In this document: positions 1 to 6,175 of the stretch, in pieces | Position numbering within the stretch: position 1 is the first letter of the stretch | Layout of the letters: every line of letters begins with the position of its first letter | Origin: Methylophaga sp. | Lineage (GTDB): Bacteria; Pseudomonadota; Gammaproteobacteria; Nitrosococcales; Methylophagaceae | DNA: 7,268 nt | NCBI GenBank assembly: GCA_013139345.1 | Contig: WTAY01000114.1 | Location: 1 to 7,268 of the forward strand | Reading direction: 5' to 3' | Position numbers and translations under genes: made by a program | Notes under the pieces: model-generated | What the model saw: only the letters and a program-made list of their open reading frames with translations | Databases searched by the model: none | Told to the model about the DNA's origin: nothing

Positions 1-1509
1 CTCATGATCTTCCGTTAAACGATTTAAATTTTGTTCACCTTGGGCTTTATCCCACGCTAAACCACGATCGTTCAATTGTCTAAAGACACTACATACCCGA
101 GCATGAGCATATTGCACATAATAAACGGGGTTATCATTACTTTGAGACTTGGCTAATTTAAGATCAAAATCCATATGCTGATCAGCACCACGTAAAACAT
201 AGAAAAAACGAGCAGCATCTTTGCCGATTTCTTCTTGTAATGCTTTTAAGGTGACAAATTGACCACTTCGCGTCGACATCGCTACTTTTTCAGAGCCTCG
301 ATACAAGATAGCAAACTGAACCAATAAAACTTTTAGTCTATTTTCATCTTGCTTCATCGCGGTTAACGATGCTTTTACACGCGGGATGTAGCCGTGATGA
401 TCACTTCCCCAAATATCAATAACGGTATCAAAGCCGCGATTAAATTTATTGAGATGATAAGCAATATCAGAGGCAAAATAGGTTGTTTGGCCATTATCTC
501 GGACAACTACACGATCTTTTTCATCACCAAAGTCGGTAGATTTAAACCACCATGCACCTTCTTTTTCATATAAAACTTCAGATGCTTTTAGTTCTTCAAT
601 CGCCTTATCAACATCACCTGATTCCATCAATGAACGTTCAGAGAACCACTCATCATAGTCAGTACCAAAGTCAGTAAGATCAGACTTAATGCCTGCAATA
701 ATTGAACTTAAACCTAAATCAAAGACGTTACGATAAGCAACATCACCTAATAAGGTTTTTGCATTAATGATTAAGCCATCAATATGCTGTTCTTTATCAC
801 CACCATCTGGTTCATCTGTAGGCACATTGGCAAACACATCAGAGATTGTTCGACGCAATTCATCACCATATTCATCTTTCAACGATGCGGCAATATCTAA
901 AACATAATCGCCTTTATAACCATTACTAGGGAAGGTAAATATTTCACCACAAGCCGCTAAATAACGTAACCAAACACTGGTTGCTAAAATATCCATCTGA
1001 CGGCCAGCATCATTAACATAATATTCACGATGAACATCAAAACCGACTTCCATCAATAATTGACTAACAACCGAGCCATAAGCTGCACCACGACCATGAC
1101 CGACATGTAATGGCCCTGTTGGGTTTGCAGATACAAACTCGACTTGAACTTTTTTCCCTGCACCTAACTGGCTTTTTCCATAGTTCGTGCCAGCTTGTAA
1201 GACATCAGTGACAACTTTTTGTGCGGAATCTGATGATAAAGTGAAATTAATAAAGCCTGGGCCTGCAATTTCTATTTTTGTAATGAACTCGACTGAAGGT
1301 AAAGCGTCAACGATATGTGTAGCAATTTGGCGAGGATTCATCTTTGCAGGTCTAGCTAACATCATCGCTACATTACAAGCGAAGTCACCATGCGCTTTAT
1401 CTTTTGTTCGTTCAATTTGAATTTCAGGCAGTTCCATTTCAGGGAAGATGCCTTGATTAATTAAGTCGGATAAAACGCGATCAAGCAATGTGATTAGCTG
1501 AGCTTTCAA
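1..1509 (-). CDS. argS: Arginyl-tRNA synthetase, N-terminal 503 codons (3' end outside window)
   Basis: Class I aminoacyl-tRNA synthetase that charges tRNA-Arg with arginine using ATP, in the cytoplasm. The reverse-strand reading frame is open from the window edge to position 1509. The N-terminal add-domain (about residues 1-95) is followed by the catalytic Rossmann fold, with the HIGH signature as HVGH at residues 135-138 inside NPTGPLHVGHG, and the KMSK-loop equivalent as MSTR at 411-414. The DALR anticodon-binding domain begins near residue 460 (YYVQYAHARV). About 75-80 C-terminal residues of the usual ~580 lie off the left edge. I chose the TTG at 1507-1509: it gives the family-typical N-terminus MKAQLITLLDRVL, has AGGG 9 nt upstream, and the next in-frame ATG (codon 22) would cut into the first domain. 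A TAA stop at 1546-1548 closes the frame upstream. The first domain resembles the Shewanella/Pseudomonas lineage, not E. coli. Confidence 0.96.
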   Translation of the reverse strand, partial: MKAQLITLLDRVLSDLINQGIFPEMELPEIQIERTKDKAHGDFACNVAMMLARPAKMNPRQIATHIVDALPSVEFITKIEIAGPGFINFTLSSDSAQKVVTDVLQAGTNYGKSQLGAGKKVQVEFVSANPTGPLHVGHGRGAAYGSVVSQLLMEVGFDVHREYYVNDAGRQMDILATSVWLRYLAACGEIFTFPSNGYKGDYVLDIAASLKDEYGDELRRTISDVFANVPTDEPDGGDKEQHIDGLIINAKTLLGDVAYRNVFDLGLSSIIAGIKSDLTDFGTDYDEWFSERSLMESGDVDKAIEELKASEVLYEKEGAWWFKSTDFGDEKDRVVVRDNGQTTYFASDIAYHLNKFNRGFDTVIDIWGSDHHGYIPRVKASLTAMKQDENRLKVLLVQFAILYRGSEKVAMSTRSGQFVTLKALQEEIGKDAARFFYVLRGADQHMDFDLKLAKSQSNDNPVYYVQYAHARVCSVFRQLNDRGLAWDKAQGEQNLNRLTEDHE

Positions 1510-1526
1510 TGTTGATAACCCTAAGG

Positions 1527-1535
1527 TGTGAATAA
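1527..1535 (-). promoter_or_regulatory. One-mismatch DnaA box in the argS leader
   Basis: The plus strand reads TGTGAATAA, which is TTATTCACA on the minus strand, one change from the DnaA consensus TTATCCACA. It sits between the candidate -10 and the ribosome binding site of argS, where bound DnaA could repress. A single degenerate 9-mer is weak evidence by itself; its position near a DnaA-box module makes it worth listing. Confidence 0.3.
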
Positions 1536-1542
1536 GCGTTGT

Positions 1543-1570
1543 ATTTTACCCGATCCTTGGCTGATGTTCA
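1543..1570 (-). promoter_or_regulatory. Candidate argS promoter
   Basis: On the minus strand a -35-like TGAACA (1565-1570) is separated by 16 nt from a -10-like TAAAAT (1543-1548). This would start transcription near 1536, giving a leader of about 27 nt before the TTG start of argS. A one-mismatch DnaA box lies on the predicted start site. The match is moderate (4/6 and 5/6) and was found by eye. Confidence 0.4.
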
Positions 1571-1676
1571 TAGATTGAAAATAAAGAAACTAATAATTAG
1601 AAGATGAAGCTGACACTATAAACATAATAAATAGTTTTTAAAAGATTATGATGTTGATGTTTAATGCCTGTTGATA

Positions 1677-1685
1677 TGTGAATAA
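1677..1685 (-). promoter_or_regulatory. Weak DnaA box in module 1
   Basis: Plus-strand TGTGAATAA, one mismatch from the consensus complement TGTGGATAA. The position corresponds exactly to the weak box TGTGGATTA at 4136-4144 in module 2. It lies between the AT-rich block and the IHF site. Confidence 0.45.
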
Positions 1686-1703
1686 CTTGTTTTTTCAAGT
1701 TAA

Positions 1704-1716
1704 AATCAAAATGTTA
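1704..1716 (+). promoter_or_regulatory. Candidate IHF binding site in module 1
   Basis: AATCAAAATGTTA fits the IHF consensus WATCAANNNNTTR with no mismatch, and AT-rich sequence lies upstream. The counterpart at 4163-4175 also fits perfectly although its four variable bases are different (CACG instead of AATG). Preservation of only the contacted bases supports a functional IHF bend. Confidence 0.6.
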
Positions 1717-1764
1717 CAGACCTAAAGTGGGGGTTGCATGTGCCTGAATAAGAGGGGGTTAACG

Positions 1765-1807
1765 TGTGGATAAGTAAGCAAGTTATCCACATAAGAAGTT
1801 ATCCACA
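1765..1807. promoter_or_regulatory. Cluster of three perfect DnaA boxes, module 1
   Basis: Exact 9-bp consensus DnaA boxes occur at 1765-1773 (minus orientation, plus strand reads TGTGGATAA), 1783-1791 and 1799-1807 (both plus, TTATCCACA). Start-to-start spacing is 18 and 16 bp. The first box diverges from the other two. DnaA is the replication initiator and also a transcription factor, and clustered consensus boxes are typical of loci that assemble DnaA oligomers. Confidence 0.85.
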
Positions 1808-1888
1808 GATTGTTCAACTTCTTATAGTGAGCTTATACATGAGTTATATCGCTTATTTCCCCCAATAATTATTTTTAACTATTCATCA

Positions 1889-4069
1889 TTACATAAGATC
1901 TAGAGGGTCAATATCAATTGACCAGCGGACTTTTCGGGATAATTTGAGTGATGAAATCGCATTGATTGAATGATCTAATAATTGATGTATTGGTTTTCTC
2001 TGTGAACAAGTGAGTAATAATTGAGCCCGAAAACGCCCTGCTCGTTTTTCCATAATCGCGGGAACAGGCCCCATGACGATCACTTCTTGCTGGTGTTGGG
2101 TTAATAATGCGTGAACATCGGTTAAAAACTGCATCGCAAGCTGTTCTTGTTTGTCTTCAGCTCTAATAATGGTCAAATATGCAGCAGGTGGCATTGCTAT
2201 CAACTTTCGTTCTTCAAGCAATTTATTTGCGGAGTAGTTATAGCCTTGCTTAATTAAGTCTCGCCAAAACTCATGTTGAGGTTGGCTGGTTTGAATAAAT
2301 ACTTCACCGGGTTTTTCACCGCGACCAGATCGACCTGTCACTTGAATAATTAATTGAGCTAAATTTTCAGTTGCTCGGAAATCAGCACTTAATAATCCCT
2401 GATCAGCATCCAACACACCAACAAGGGTGACATCATGAAAATCATGTCCTTTAGCCAACATTTGAGTACCCACCAAAATTTTAGCGCCTCCTTTGCGAAT
2501 ATCAGCCACGATATCTGCAAAGGCATTGACGCGTTGCGTTGAGTCTCGATCAATTCTTAACACGGGGGTATCAGGAAAATAGCGTTGCAAACTTAACTCT
2601 ATTTGTTCCGTTCCTGCCCCATAGGTATTTAGATTGGGAGCCTGACATTGTGGACATTGGCTTGGTAAGCGTTGAATAAGCCCACAGTGGTGACAACACA
2701 AGGTGTTTCGACCTTGGTGAACAATCATTTTTGCATCACAGTGTGAACATGTTGCTTGCCAATTGCATTCATGACACATAAGAACGGGAGCAAAGCCACG
2801 GCGATTTATAAATAACAATACTTGATTATCAGCATCGAGTTGCTTTTGAATCGCTTTATACAAAATGCTAGACACGCCATTATCGGCTTTAGGTCCTGCA
2901 CTATCGATCAAGTGAATTTTAGGTAATGTCGCGCCTGTTGCTCGTTTATTTAACTCAAGACGTTGGAAACGCTTTTGTTCAACATGATATAAACTTTCTA
3001 ATGAGGGTGTAGCACTACCTAATACGATGGGAATATGTGCTCGTTTTGCTCTGATTAAAGCGACATTTCTAGCATGATAACGAAGACCATCTTGTTGTTT
3101 ATAAGAGGCATCATGTTCTTCATCAATAATAATTAAGCCAATATCTTTCAACGGTGTAAAAACGGCTGAGCGTGTTCCAATAATAACGTCAGCAAGCCCT
3201 TCTTTTGCTAATAGCCACGATTGTTTACGCTCCCCATCTGATATTGATGAATTTAACACCACGATATTAACCGCTAAACGCTGTCTAAATCGAGTTACAA
3301 ATTGTGTTGTTAAGCCGATCTCTGGAATTAAGATAAGAACTTGCTTACCTTCTTTAACTGCTTTTTCAGCTAACTCAATATAAACCTCTGTTTTACCACT
3401 CCCCGTAATGCCTTGTAATAGATATGGGGTAAAATTTTCATATGAATCCCATACCGTATTAACCGCCAACTGTTGCTCTTGGTTTAACTGACATGGAGTA
3501 GACATAGAATGCGTAATTGACGGCTTTTTTATTTGTTGAAATTGTTCAATAAGCTGTTTTTCTTCAAGTGATATTAATGAAGAACGACACTGACCAAGCT
3601 GGAGATAAAGTTCACTTTGTACGACTCCATCATTATTTTCAGTTAATAAATCTAGAATTTGTTGCTGTTTTTTGCCTATTTTAATTTTTAATTGTTTTTG
3701 GCTACTTTTCCATACGGTTTCCATTTGAAGATCTAATGCCTCTCCATGACGAATTTTCTTTGGTAAGACAGTTTGAAAGCAATCGCCTAATGGATGATGG
3801 TAATAGTCACTTAGCCAATGCGTTAAAGAGAGTAAGTCAGCAGGAATAATGGGCTGTTGATCAAGGCATTCTAAAATAGGTTTTAGTTTTGAGGTATCGA
3901 CGGTGTCATCAATTTCTTTGCAGCTTATGACTATTCCTATCAGTTCTCTTGAGCCAAAAGAAACACGAACACGTAATCCTGCTTGCCAATGAGTTAATGA
4001 TTGATCGGAAAGGTAATCAAAATTGAATCGTAAAGGACATGGAATAGATATTTGAAGAATGCTGATCAT
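1889..4069 (-). CDS. priA: Primosomal protein N' (replication restart helicase PriA)
   Basis: PriA recognises stalled or repaired replication forks, unwinds the lagging-strand arm (3'-to-5') and starts loading of DnaB helicase through the PriB/DnaT/DnaC pathway. The 726-residue product has usual length. The N-terminal 3'-DNA-binding domain covers about residues 1-100. A superfamily 2 helicase core follows: Walker A GITGSGKT at 220-227, DEEHD at 316-320, GSATPS at 351-356 and the QVTGRSGRG motif at 576-584. Between the two helicase lobes lie eight zinc-binding cysteines in CxxC pairs (432/435, 441/444, 459/462, 472/475). No key residue is missing. The ATG at 4067-4069 gives MISILQISIPCPL, matching the family N-terminus, but no clear ribosome binding site precedes it. 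The gene lies between two copies of the DnaA/IHF module and upstream of argS, 379 bp apart, so cotranscription is uncertain. Confidence 0.98.
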   Translation of the reverse strand: MISILQISIPCPLRFNFDYLSDQSLTHWQAGLRVRVSFGSRELIGIVISCKEIDDTVDTSKLKPILECLDQQPIIPADLLSLTHWLSDYYHHPLGDCFQTVLPKKIRHGEALDLQMETVWKSSQKQLKIKIGKKQQQILDLLTENNDGVVQSELYLQLGQCRSSLISLEEKQLIEQFQQIKKPSITHSMSTPCQLNQEQQLAVNTVWDSYENFTPYLLQGITGSGKTEVYIELAEKAVKEGKQVLILIPEIGLTTQFVTRFRQRLAVNIVVLNSSISDGERKQSWLLAKEGLADVIIGTRSAVFTPLKDIGLIIIDEEHDASYKQQDGLRYHARNVALIRAKRAHIPIVLGSATPSLESLYHVEQKRFQRLELNKRATGATLPKIHLIDSAGPKADNGVSSILYKAIQKQLDADNQVLLFINRRGFAPVLMCHECNWQATCSHCDAKMIVHQGRNTLCCHHCGLIQRLPSQCPQCQAPNLNTYGAGTEQIELSLQRYFPDTPVLRIDRDSTQRVNAFADIVADIRKGGAKILVGTQMLAKGHDFHDVTLVGVLDADQGLLSADFRATENLAQLIIQVTGRSGRGEKPGEVFIQTSQPQHEFWRDLIKQGYNYSANKLLEERKLIAMPPAAYLTIIRAEDKQEQLAMQFLTDVHALLTQHQQEVIVMGPVPAIMEKRAGRFRAQLLLTCSQRKPIHQLLDHSINAISSLKLSRKVRWSIDIDPLDLM

Positions 4070-4127
4070 AGATTGTCATAATACATTACTAAGTATTTAA
4101 AAGATTATGATGTTGATGATTGTTTCC

Positions 4128-4144
4128 TGTGGATATGTGGATTA
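4128..4144 (-). promoter_or_regulatory. Two overlapping weak DnaA boxes, module 2
   Basis: TGTGGATAT (4128-4136) and TGTGGATTA (4136-4144) share one base and each differs from TGTGGATAA at one position. The second corresponds in alignment to the weak box at 1677-1685. They lie next to the AT-rich block, about 60 bp from the priA start. Confidence 0.45.
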
Positions 4145-4162
4145 ATAATTTTATTTAAAATG

Positions 4163-4175
4163 AATCAACACGTTA
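4163..4175 (+). promoter_or_regulatory. Candidate IHF binding site in module 2
   Basis: AATCAACACGTTA matches WATCAANNNNTTR perfectly. It occupies the same place as the IHF match of module 1, 61 bp before the first perfect DnaA box in both copies. Confidence 0.6.
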
Positions 4176-4189
4176 TGCTTATTTTGATC

Positions 4190-4198
4190 TGTGGGTAA
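4190..4198 (-). promoter_or_regulatory. Extra weak DnaA box found only in module 2
   Basis: TGTGGGTAA (TTACCCACA on the minus strand) has one mismatch to the consensus. The matching position in module 1 (1731-1739) is not box-like, so this site differs between the two copies. Confidence 0.35.
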
Positions 4199-4223
4199 AT
4201 GCCATGGCTAGCGTGTTTTATCC

Positions 4224-4266
4224 TGTGGATAACTACCTTACTTATCCACAGGTAAAGTTATCCACA
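4224..4266. promoter_or_regulatory. Cluster of three perfect DnaA boxes, module 2
   Basis: Exact consensus boxes occur at 4224-4232 (minus), 4242-4250 (plus) and 4258-4266 (plus). Orientation and spacing (18 and 16 bp) are the same as in 1765-1807, while most bases between the boxes have changed. Confidence 0.85.
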
Positions 4267-4281
4267 ACTTATGATCTGCTT

Positions 4282-4296
4282 TATAAGCCCCTTATA
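4282..4296. other. Small dyad at the transporter stop codon
   Basis: TATAAG and CTTATA form a perfect 6-bp inverted repeat around CCC, overlapping the stop codon of the transporter gene. It has no U-run and is AT-rich, so it is a poor terminator. The corresponding place in module 1 (1823-1837) keeps a partly degraded version, so the dyad may belong to the module. Confidence 0.35.
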
Positions 4297-5953
4297 CGGT
4301 AGTTATAATATCCATTTTATCATCCATGTTCTCGCTACTTTTAGGGGCTATATTAAGTGACTCAAAATGAGTTAAGGCCTTGATTGCTTGTTGGTTTATC
4401 CGTCTTATATGACTAATTGAAATCATTGTTTTATTCATTTTCGCGATGGATAGAGATCCCTCAGCTCCTCTTCTTAATAATAATGATTTTAAGGATTGAT
4501 ATTCAGACTCTATTGAGGATAACTTTTTATTTAGAGAGGCACTGGAATGAGAATTAGAACCTATTTTTGCTTGATTTATAATATATAGACTGTTTTTATA
4601 AAACGCATTAACCTGTTGTTGAATTACTGGGTTTAATGCTGTAGAAACTTGTTTTTTTGCAGTACTAACCAGCACTGATAATTCTGAAATAGCACCATAA
4701 TAGTGTGAAACACGTAAAATAATGGGCAGTTTTTCTGAAATATCTTCTGTTAAGTTTTGGGTGTATAAATTAGTGGTGTAATCACCAATAGCACGTGTTA
4801 GTTGTTTGATAACAGTATTTTTATGGCCTATTTCTTTTGTGTTTGTTTCAAAATTAATGCTGTCTCTAGCCATCGCTAGAGAATAAGCACTAAGCCGCTC
4901 TATTTCACGACTTAAAGCATGAAGTGCTAATGATGGTAAGGCTAAGGTGTTTTTATCAAGATATTTCGCTTTACCCTCTTCTTCACCTTTTGTTTTAAAG
5001 CATCTTTTCAGCCATTTTATGAGAATATTTGCAATTGGCCACATTAATAACACACCAAGTACATTGAATAAGGTGTGAAATAAAGCCAGTGTTAATGTCG
5101 CTGAGTCGCCCAAATTAAAAAAATCTTGGCTAAATAAAATAAAGTTGATCAGAGGGTAAAGTAGAGCAAGTGAAACTGTCGCCGTCAGTATGTTGAAAAT
5201 AACATGACTCGCCACAACTCGCTTAGCAATAGAGTTGGTACCAAAAGAGGATAATACTGCAGTGGTTGTGCTTCCCAAATTACTACCAATCACAATAGCA
5301 GCAGCAGGAATTAAAGCCATTACACCACCTGCTAATGCAGTTAAGGTAAGTGCTAATGTGACACTGGATGACTGCACTAATACAGTAATTAAAAAGCCAA
5401 GACCTGCGAACATTACGATGTTTTGCCAACCAGTGTCACCTTCATTCACCAATGACATGCTTGAACCTAATTCTGAGAAGGTATCTTTTAAAACATCAAT
5501 GCCTAAAAAAAGAATACCAAACCCAACAATAGCCTGACCAAGAGCACCCCATCGAGAGTCATTGTTAACGAGCTTGAGCACCATGCCAATGCCAATCATA
5601 GGTAAAGCAAAGGCGCTAATTTTAAAATTAAAGCCAATAAGCGTCACTAACCAGCCGGTTGTTGTTGTGCCAATATTGCTACCAAAAATAATCCAGATCG
5701 CACGTTTGAGGCTTAATAAACCTGCATTAGTAAAGCCGATGGTAGCAACAGTCACAGCACTGGATGATTGAACTAAGCTTGTGAGAAATATACCTACACT
5801 TAATCCTCGTAAACGAGTATCTGTCCACGCATGTAAAAAATGGTGGAGTGCACTGCCTGCCGCCATTTTAAGGCCATCAGACATTAGCCACATTCCAAGA
5901 AGAAATAAACCTAGGCCACCGAGACTAGCGTTGATCATGGATAAAACGGACAT
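4292..5953 (-). CDS. Na+/phosphate cotransporter family membrane protein with PhoU-like tail
   Basis: This inner-membrane protein of the Na/Pi cotransporter family (SLC34/YjbB-like) probably moves phosphate coupled to sodium. The direction is unclear, since bacterial YjbB has been associated with export. The 553 residues show the family's internal duplication. The first half has QSSS at 62-65 and GSNIGTTTT at 91-99; the second has QSSS at 194-197 and GSNLGSTTT at 223-231. Hydrophobic segments cover most of residues 5-310. From about 330 the protein turns hydrophilic and helical, consistent with a cytoplasmic PhoU-like domain. The start ATG at 5951-5953 has no ribosome binding site, and a dispersed repeat begins 7 bases upstream; the methionine at codon 6 is an alternative with no better signal. 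A gap of 222 bp separates it from priA. The family is clear, while substrate and direction are inferred. Confidence 0.9.
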   Translation of the reverse strand: MSVLSMINASLGGLGLFLLGMWLMSDGLKMAAGSALHHFLHAWTDTRLRGLSVGIFLTSLVQSSSAVTVATIGFTNAGLLSLKRAIWIIFGSNIGTTTTGWLVTLIGFNFKISAFALPMIGIGMVLKLVNNDSRWGALGQAIVGFGILFLGIDVLKDTFSELGSSMSLVNEGDTGWQNIVMFAGLGFLITVLVQSSSVTLALTLTALAGGVMALIPAAAIVIGSNLGSTTTAVLSSFGTNSIAKRVVASHVIFNILTATVSLALLYPLINFILFSQDFFNLGDSATLTLALFHTLFNVLGVLLMWPIANILIKWLKRCFKTKGEEEGKAKYLDKNTLALPSLALHALSREIERLSAYSLAMARDSINFETNTKEIGHKNTVIKQLTRAIGDYTTNLYTQNLTEDISEKLPIILRVSHYYGAISELSVLVSTAKKQVSTALNPVIQQQVNAFYKNSLYIINQAKIGSNSHSSASLNKKLSSIESEYQSLKSLLLRRGAEGSLSIAKMNKTMISISHIRRINQQAIKALTHFESLNIAPKSSENMDDKMDIITTV

Positions 5954-5960
5954 AAAATAA

Positions 5961-6024
5961 ATATACCCACATTACTTAAAGATGTAGAACCACATTACGT
6001 CATTCTTATGAAAATGGGAATCTA
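5961..6024 (+). repeat. Composite TATACCC/GTCAT repeat, half-length copy A
   Basis: The leader part, 5961-5987, matches 7154-7180 at 21 of 27 bases. About 33 nt after its CCC comes a hairpin unit (5999-6024) that matches 7035-7060 apart from C-to-T changes. The hairpin is ATTCTTAT-GAAA-ATGGGAAT, in which the two changed positions still pair as G-T/G-U. The inverted partner hairpin seen in copies B and C is absent. The element sits directly upstream of the transporter start codon in the 222-bp gap to folA. Confidence 0.75.
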
Positions 6025-6113
6025 TAGCTAGAATAGTTGGCTACTAGGTTGGCATGTTAATTTATTCTATATTTGCCATGTAGCTAGAGTATAGCGCTAG
6101 AGAATGGATTTAA

Positions 6114-6148
6114 AATAGAATAAGGCCTGATATTTAGGCTATTCTATT
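6114..6148 (+). promoter_or_regulatory. Inverted repeat upstream of folA
   Basis: AATAGAATA (6114-6122) pairs perfectly with TATTCTATT (6140-6148). The inner parts AGGCCT and AGGC extend the pairing with small bulges around a loop of about seven bases. It ends 27 bp before the folA start, so it could be a leader hairpin, an operator palindrome or a terminator-like structure. No strong -35/-10 pair could be placed near it, so its role is unknown. Confidence 0.4.
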
Positions 6149-6160
6149 AAGATAAGTTTT

Positions 6161-6164
6161 GGAG
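6161..6164 (+). promoter_or_regulatory. folA ribosome binding site
   Basis: GGAG lies 11 nt before the GTG start codon, a slightly long but workable spacing. It supports GTG at 6176-6178 as the start; the next in-frame ATG is codon 37, inside the fold. Confidence 0.6.
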
Positions 6165-6175
6165 ATATAAGTAGC

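Larger units (their letters stand above)
1633..1848. repeat. DnaA/IHF module 1 (priA-argS intergenic)
   Basis: This stretch aligns base for base, with no insertion or deletion, to 4092-4307 at a constant offset of 2459. By hand count about 135 of 216 positions match. Conservation is concentrated in blocks: 26 of 27 bases at 1633-1659, the IHF consensus at 1704-1716, three DnaA boxes between 1765 and 1807, and CTTATAC and AGTTATA at 1832-1848. The stretch 1717-1764 is nearly unconserved. The module fills most of the 379-bp gap between argS and priA, so it lies upstream of argS and downstream of priA. It holds no open frame worth calling. I infer a protein-binding element, not a coding remnant. 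The strand is arbitrary. Confidence 0.85.
4092..4307. repeat. DnaA/IHF module 2 (upstream of priA)
   Basis: This is the second copy of the module at 1633-1848, colinear and gap-free at offset 2459. It fills the 222-bp gap between priA and the phosphate transporter and runs about 16 bases into the transporter's 3' end, so that gene's stop codon (4292-4294) lies in the conserved CTTATAC block. Module 2 has more DnaA-like sites than module 1: three perfect boxes plus TGTGGATAT (4128-4136), TGTGGATTA (4136-4144) and TGTGGGTAA (4190-4198), each one mismatch from consensus. Its priA-proximal end is only 23 bp from the priA start codon, so it may also act as the priA control region. Confidence 0.85.

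Noticed and set aside
1187..1420. Plus-strand 77-codon open frame
   Set aside because: It lies wholly antisense to the argS catalytic region, has no family resemblance and no ribosome binding site; the argS frame explains the sequence.
1820..1888. Rho-independent terminator after priA
   Set aside because: No GC-rich hairpin followed by a T-run could be found on the minus strand in this stretch.
4070..4090. priA promoter with -10 TATTAT at 4078-4083
   Set aside because: The hexamer would place the start almost on the ATG and no acceptable -35 lies at the right distance, so it was not called.
4092..4307. Module 2 as the chromosomal replication origin
   Set aside because: DnaA boxes, IHF site and AT-rich sequence fit loosely, but no dnaA, mioC, gidA/mnmG or other usual origin neighbours are present, Dam GATC sites are few, and a second copy lies 2.5 kb away. 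Kept only as an alternative in the findings.
5235..5771. Two plus-strand open frames (5235-5537, 5562-5771)
   Set aside because: Both are antisense to the transmembrane part of the phosphate transporter and look like complement-strand shadows of hydrophobic codons.
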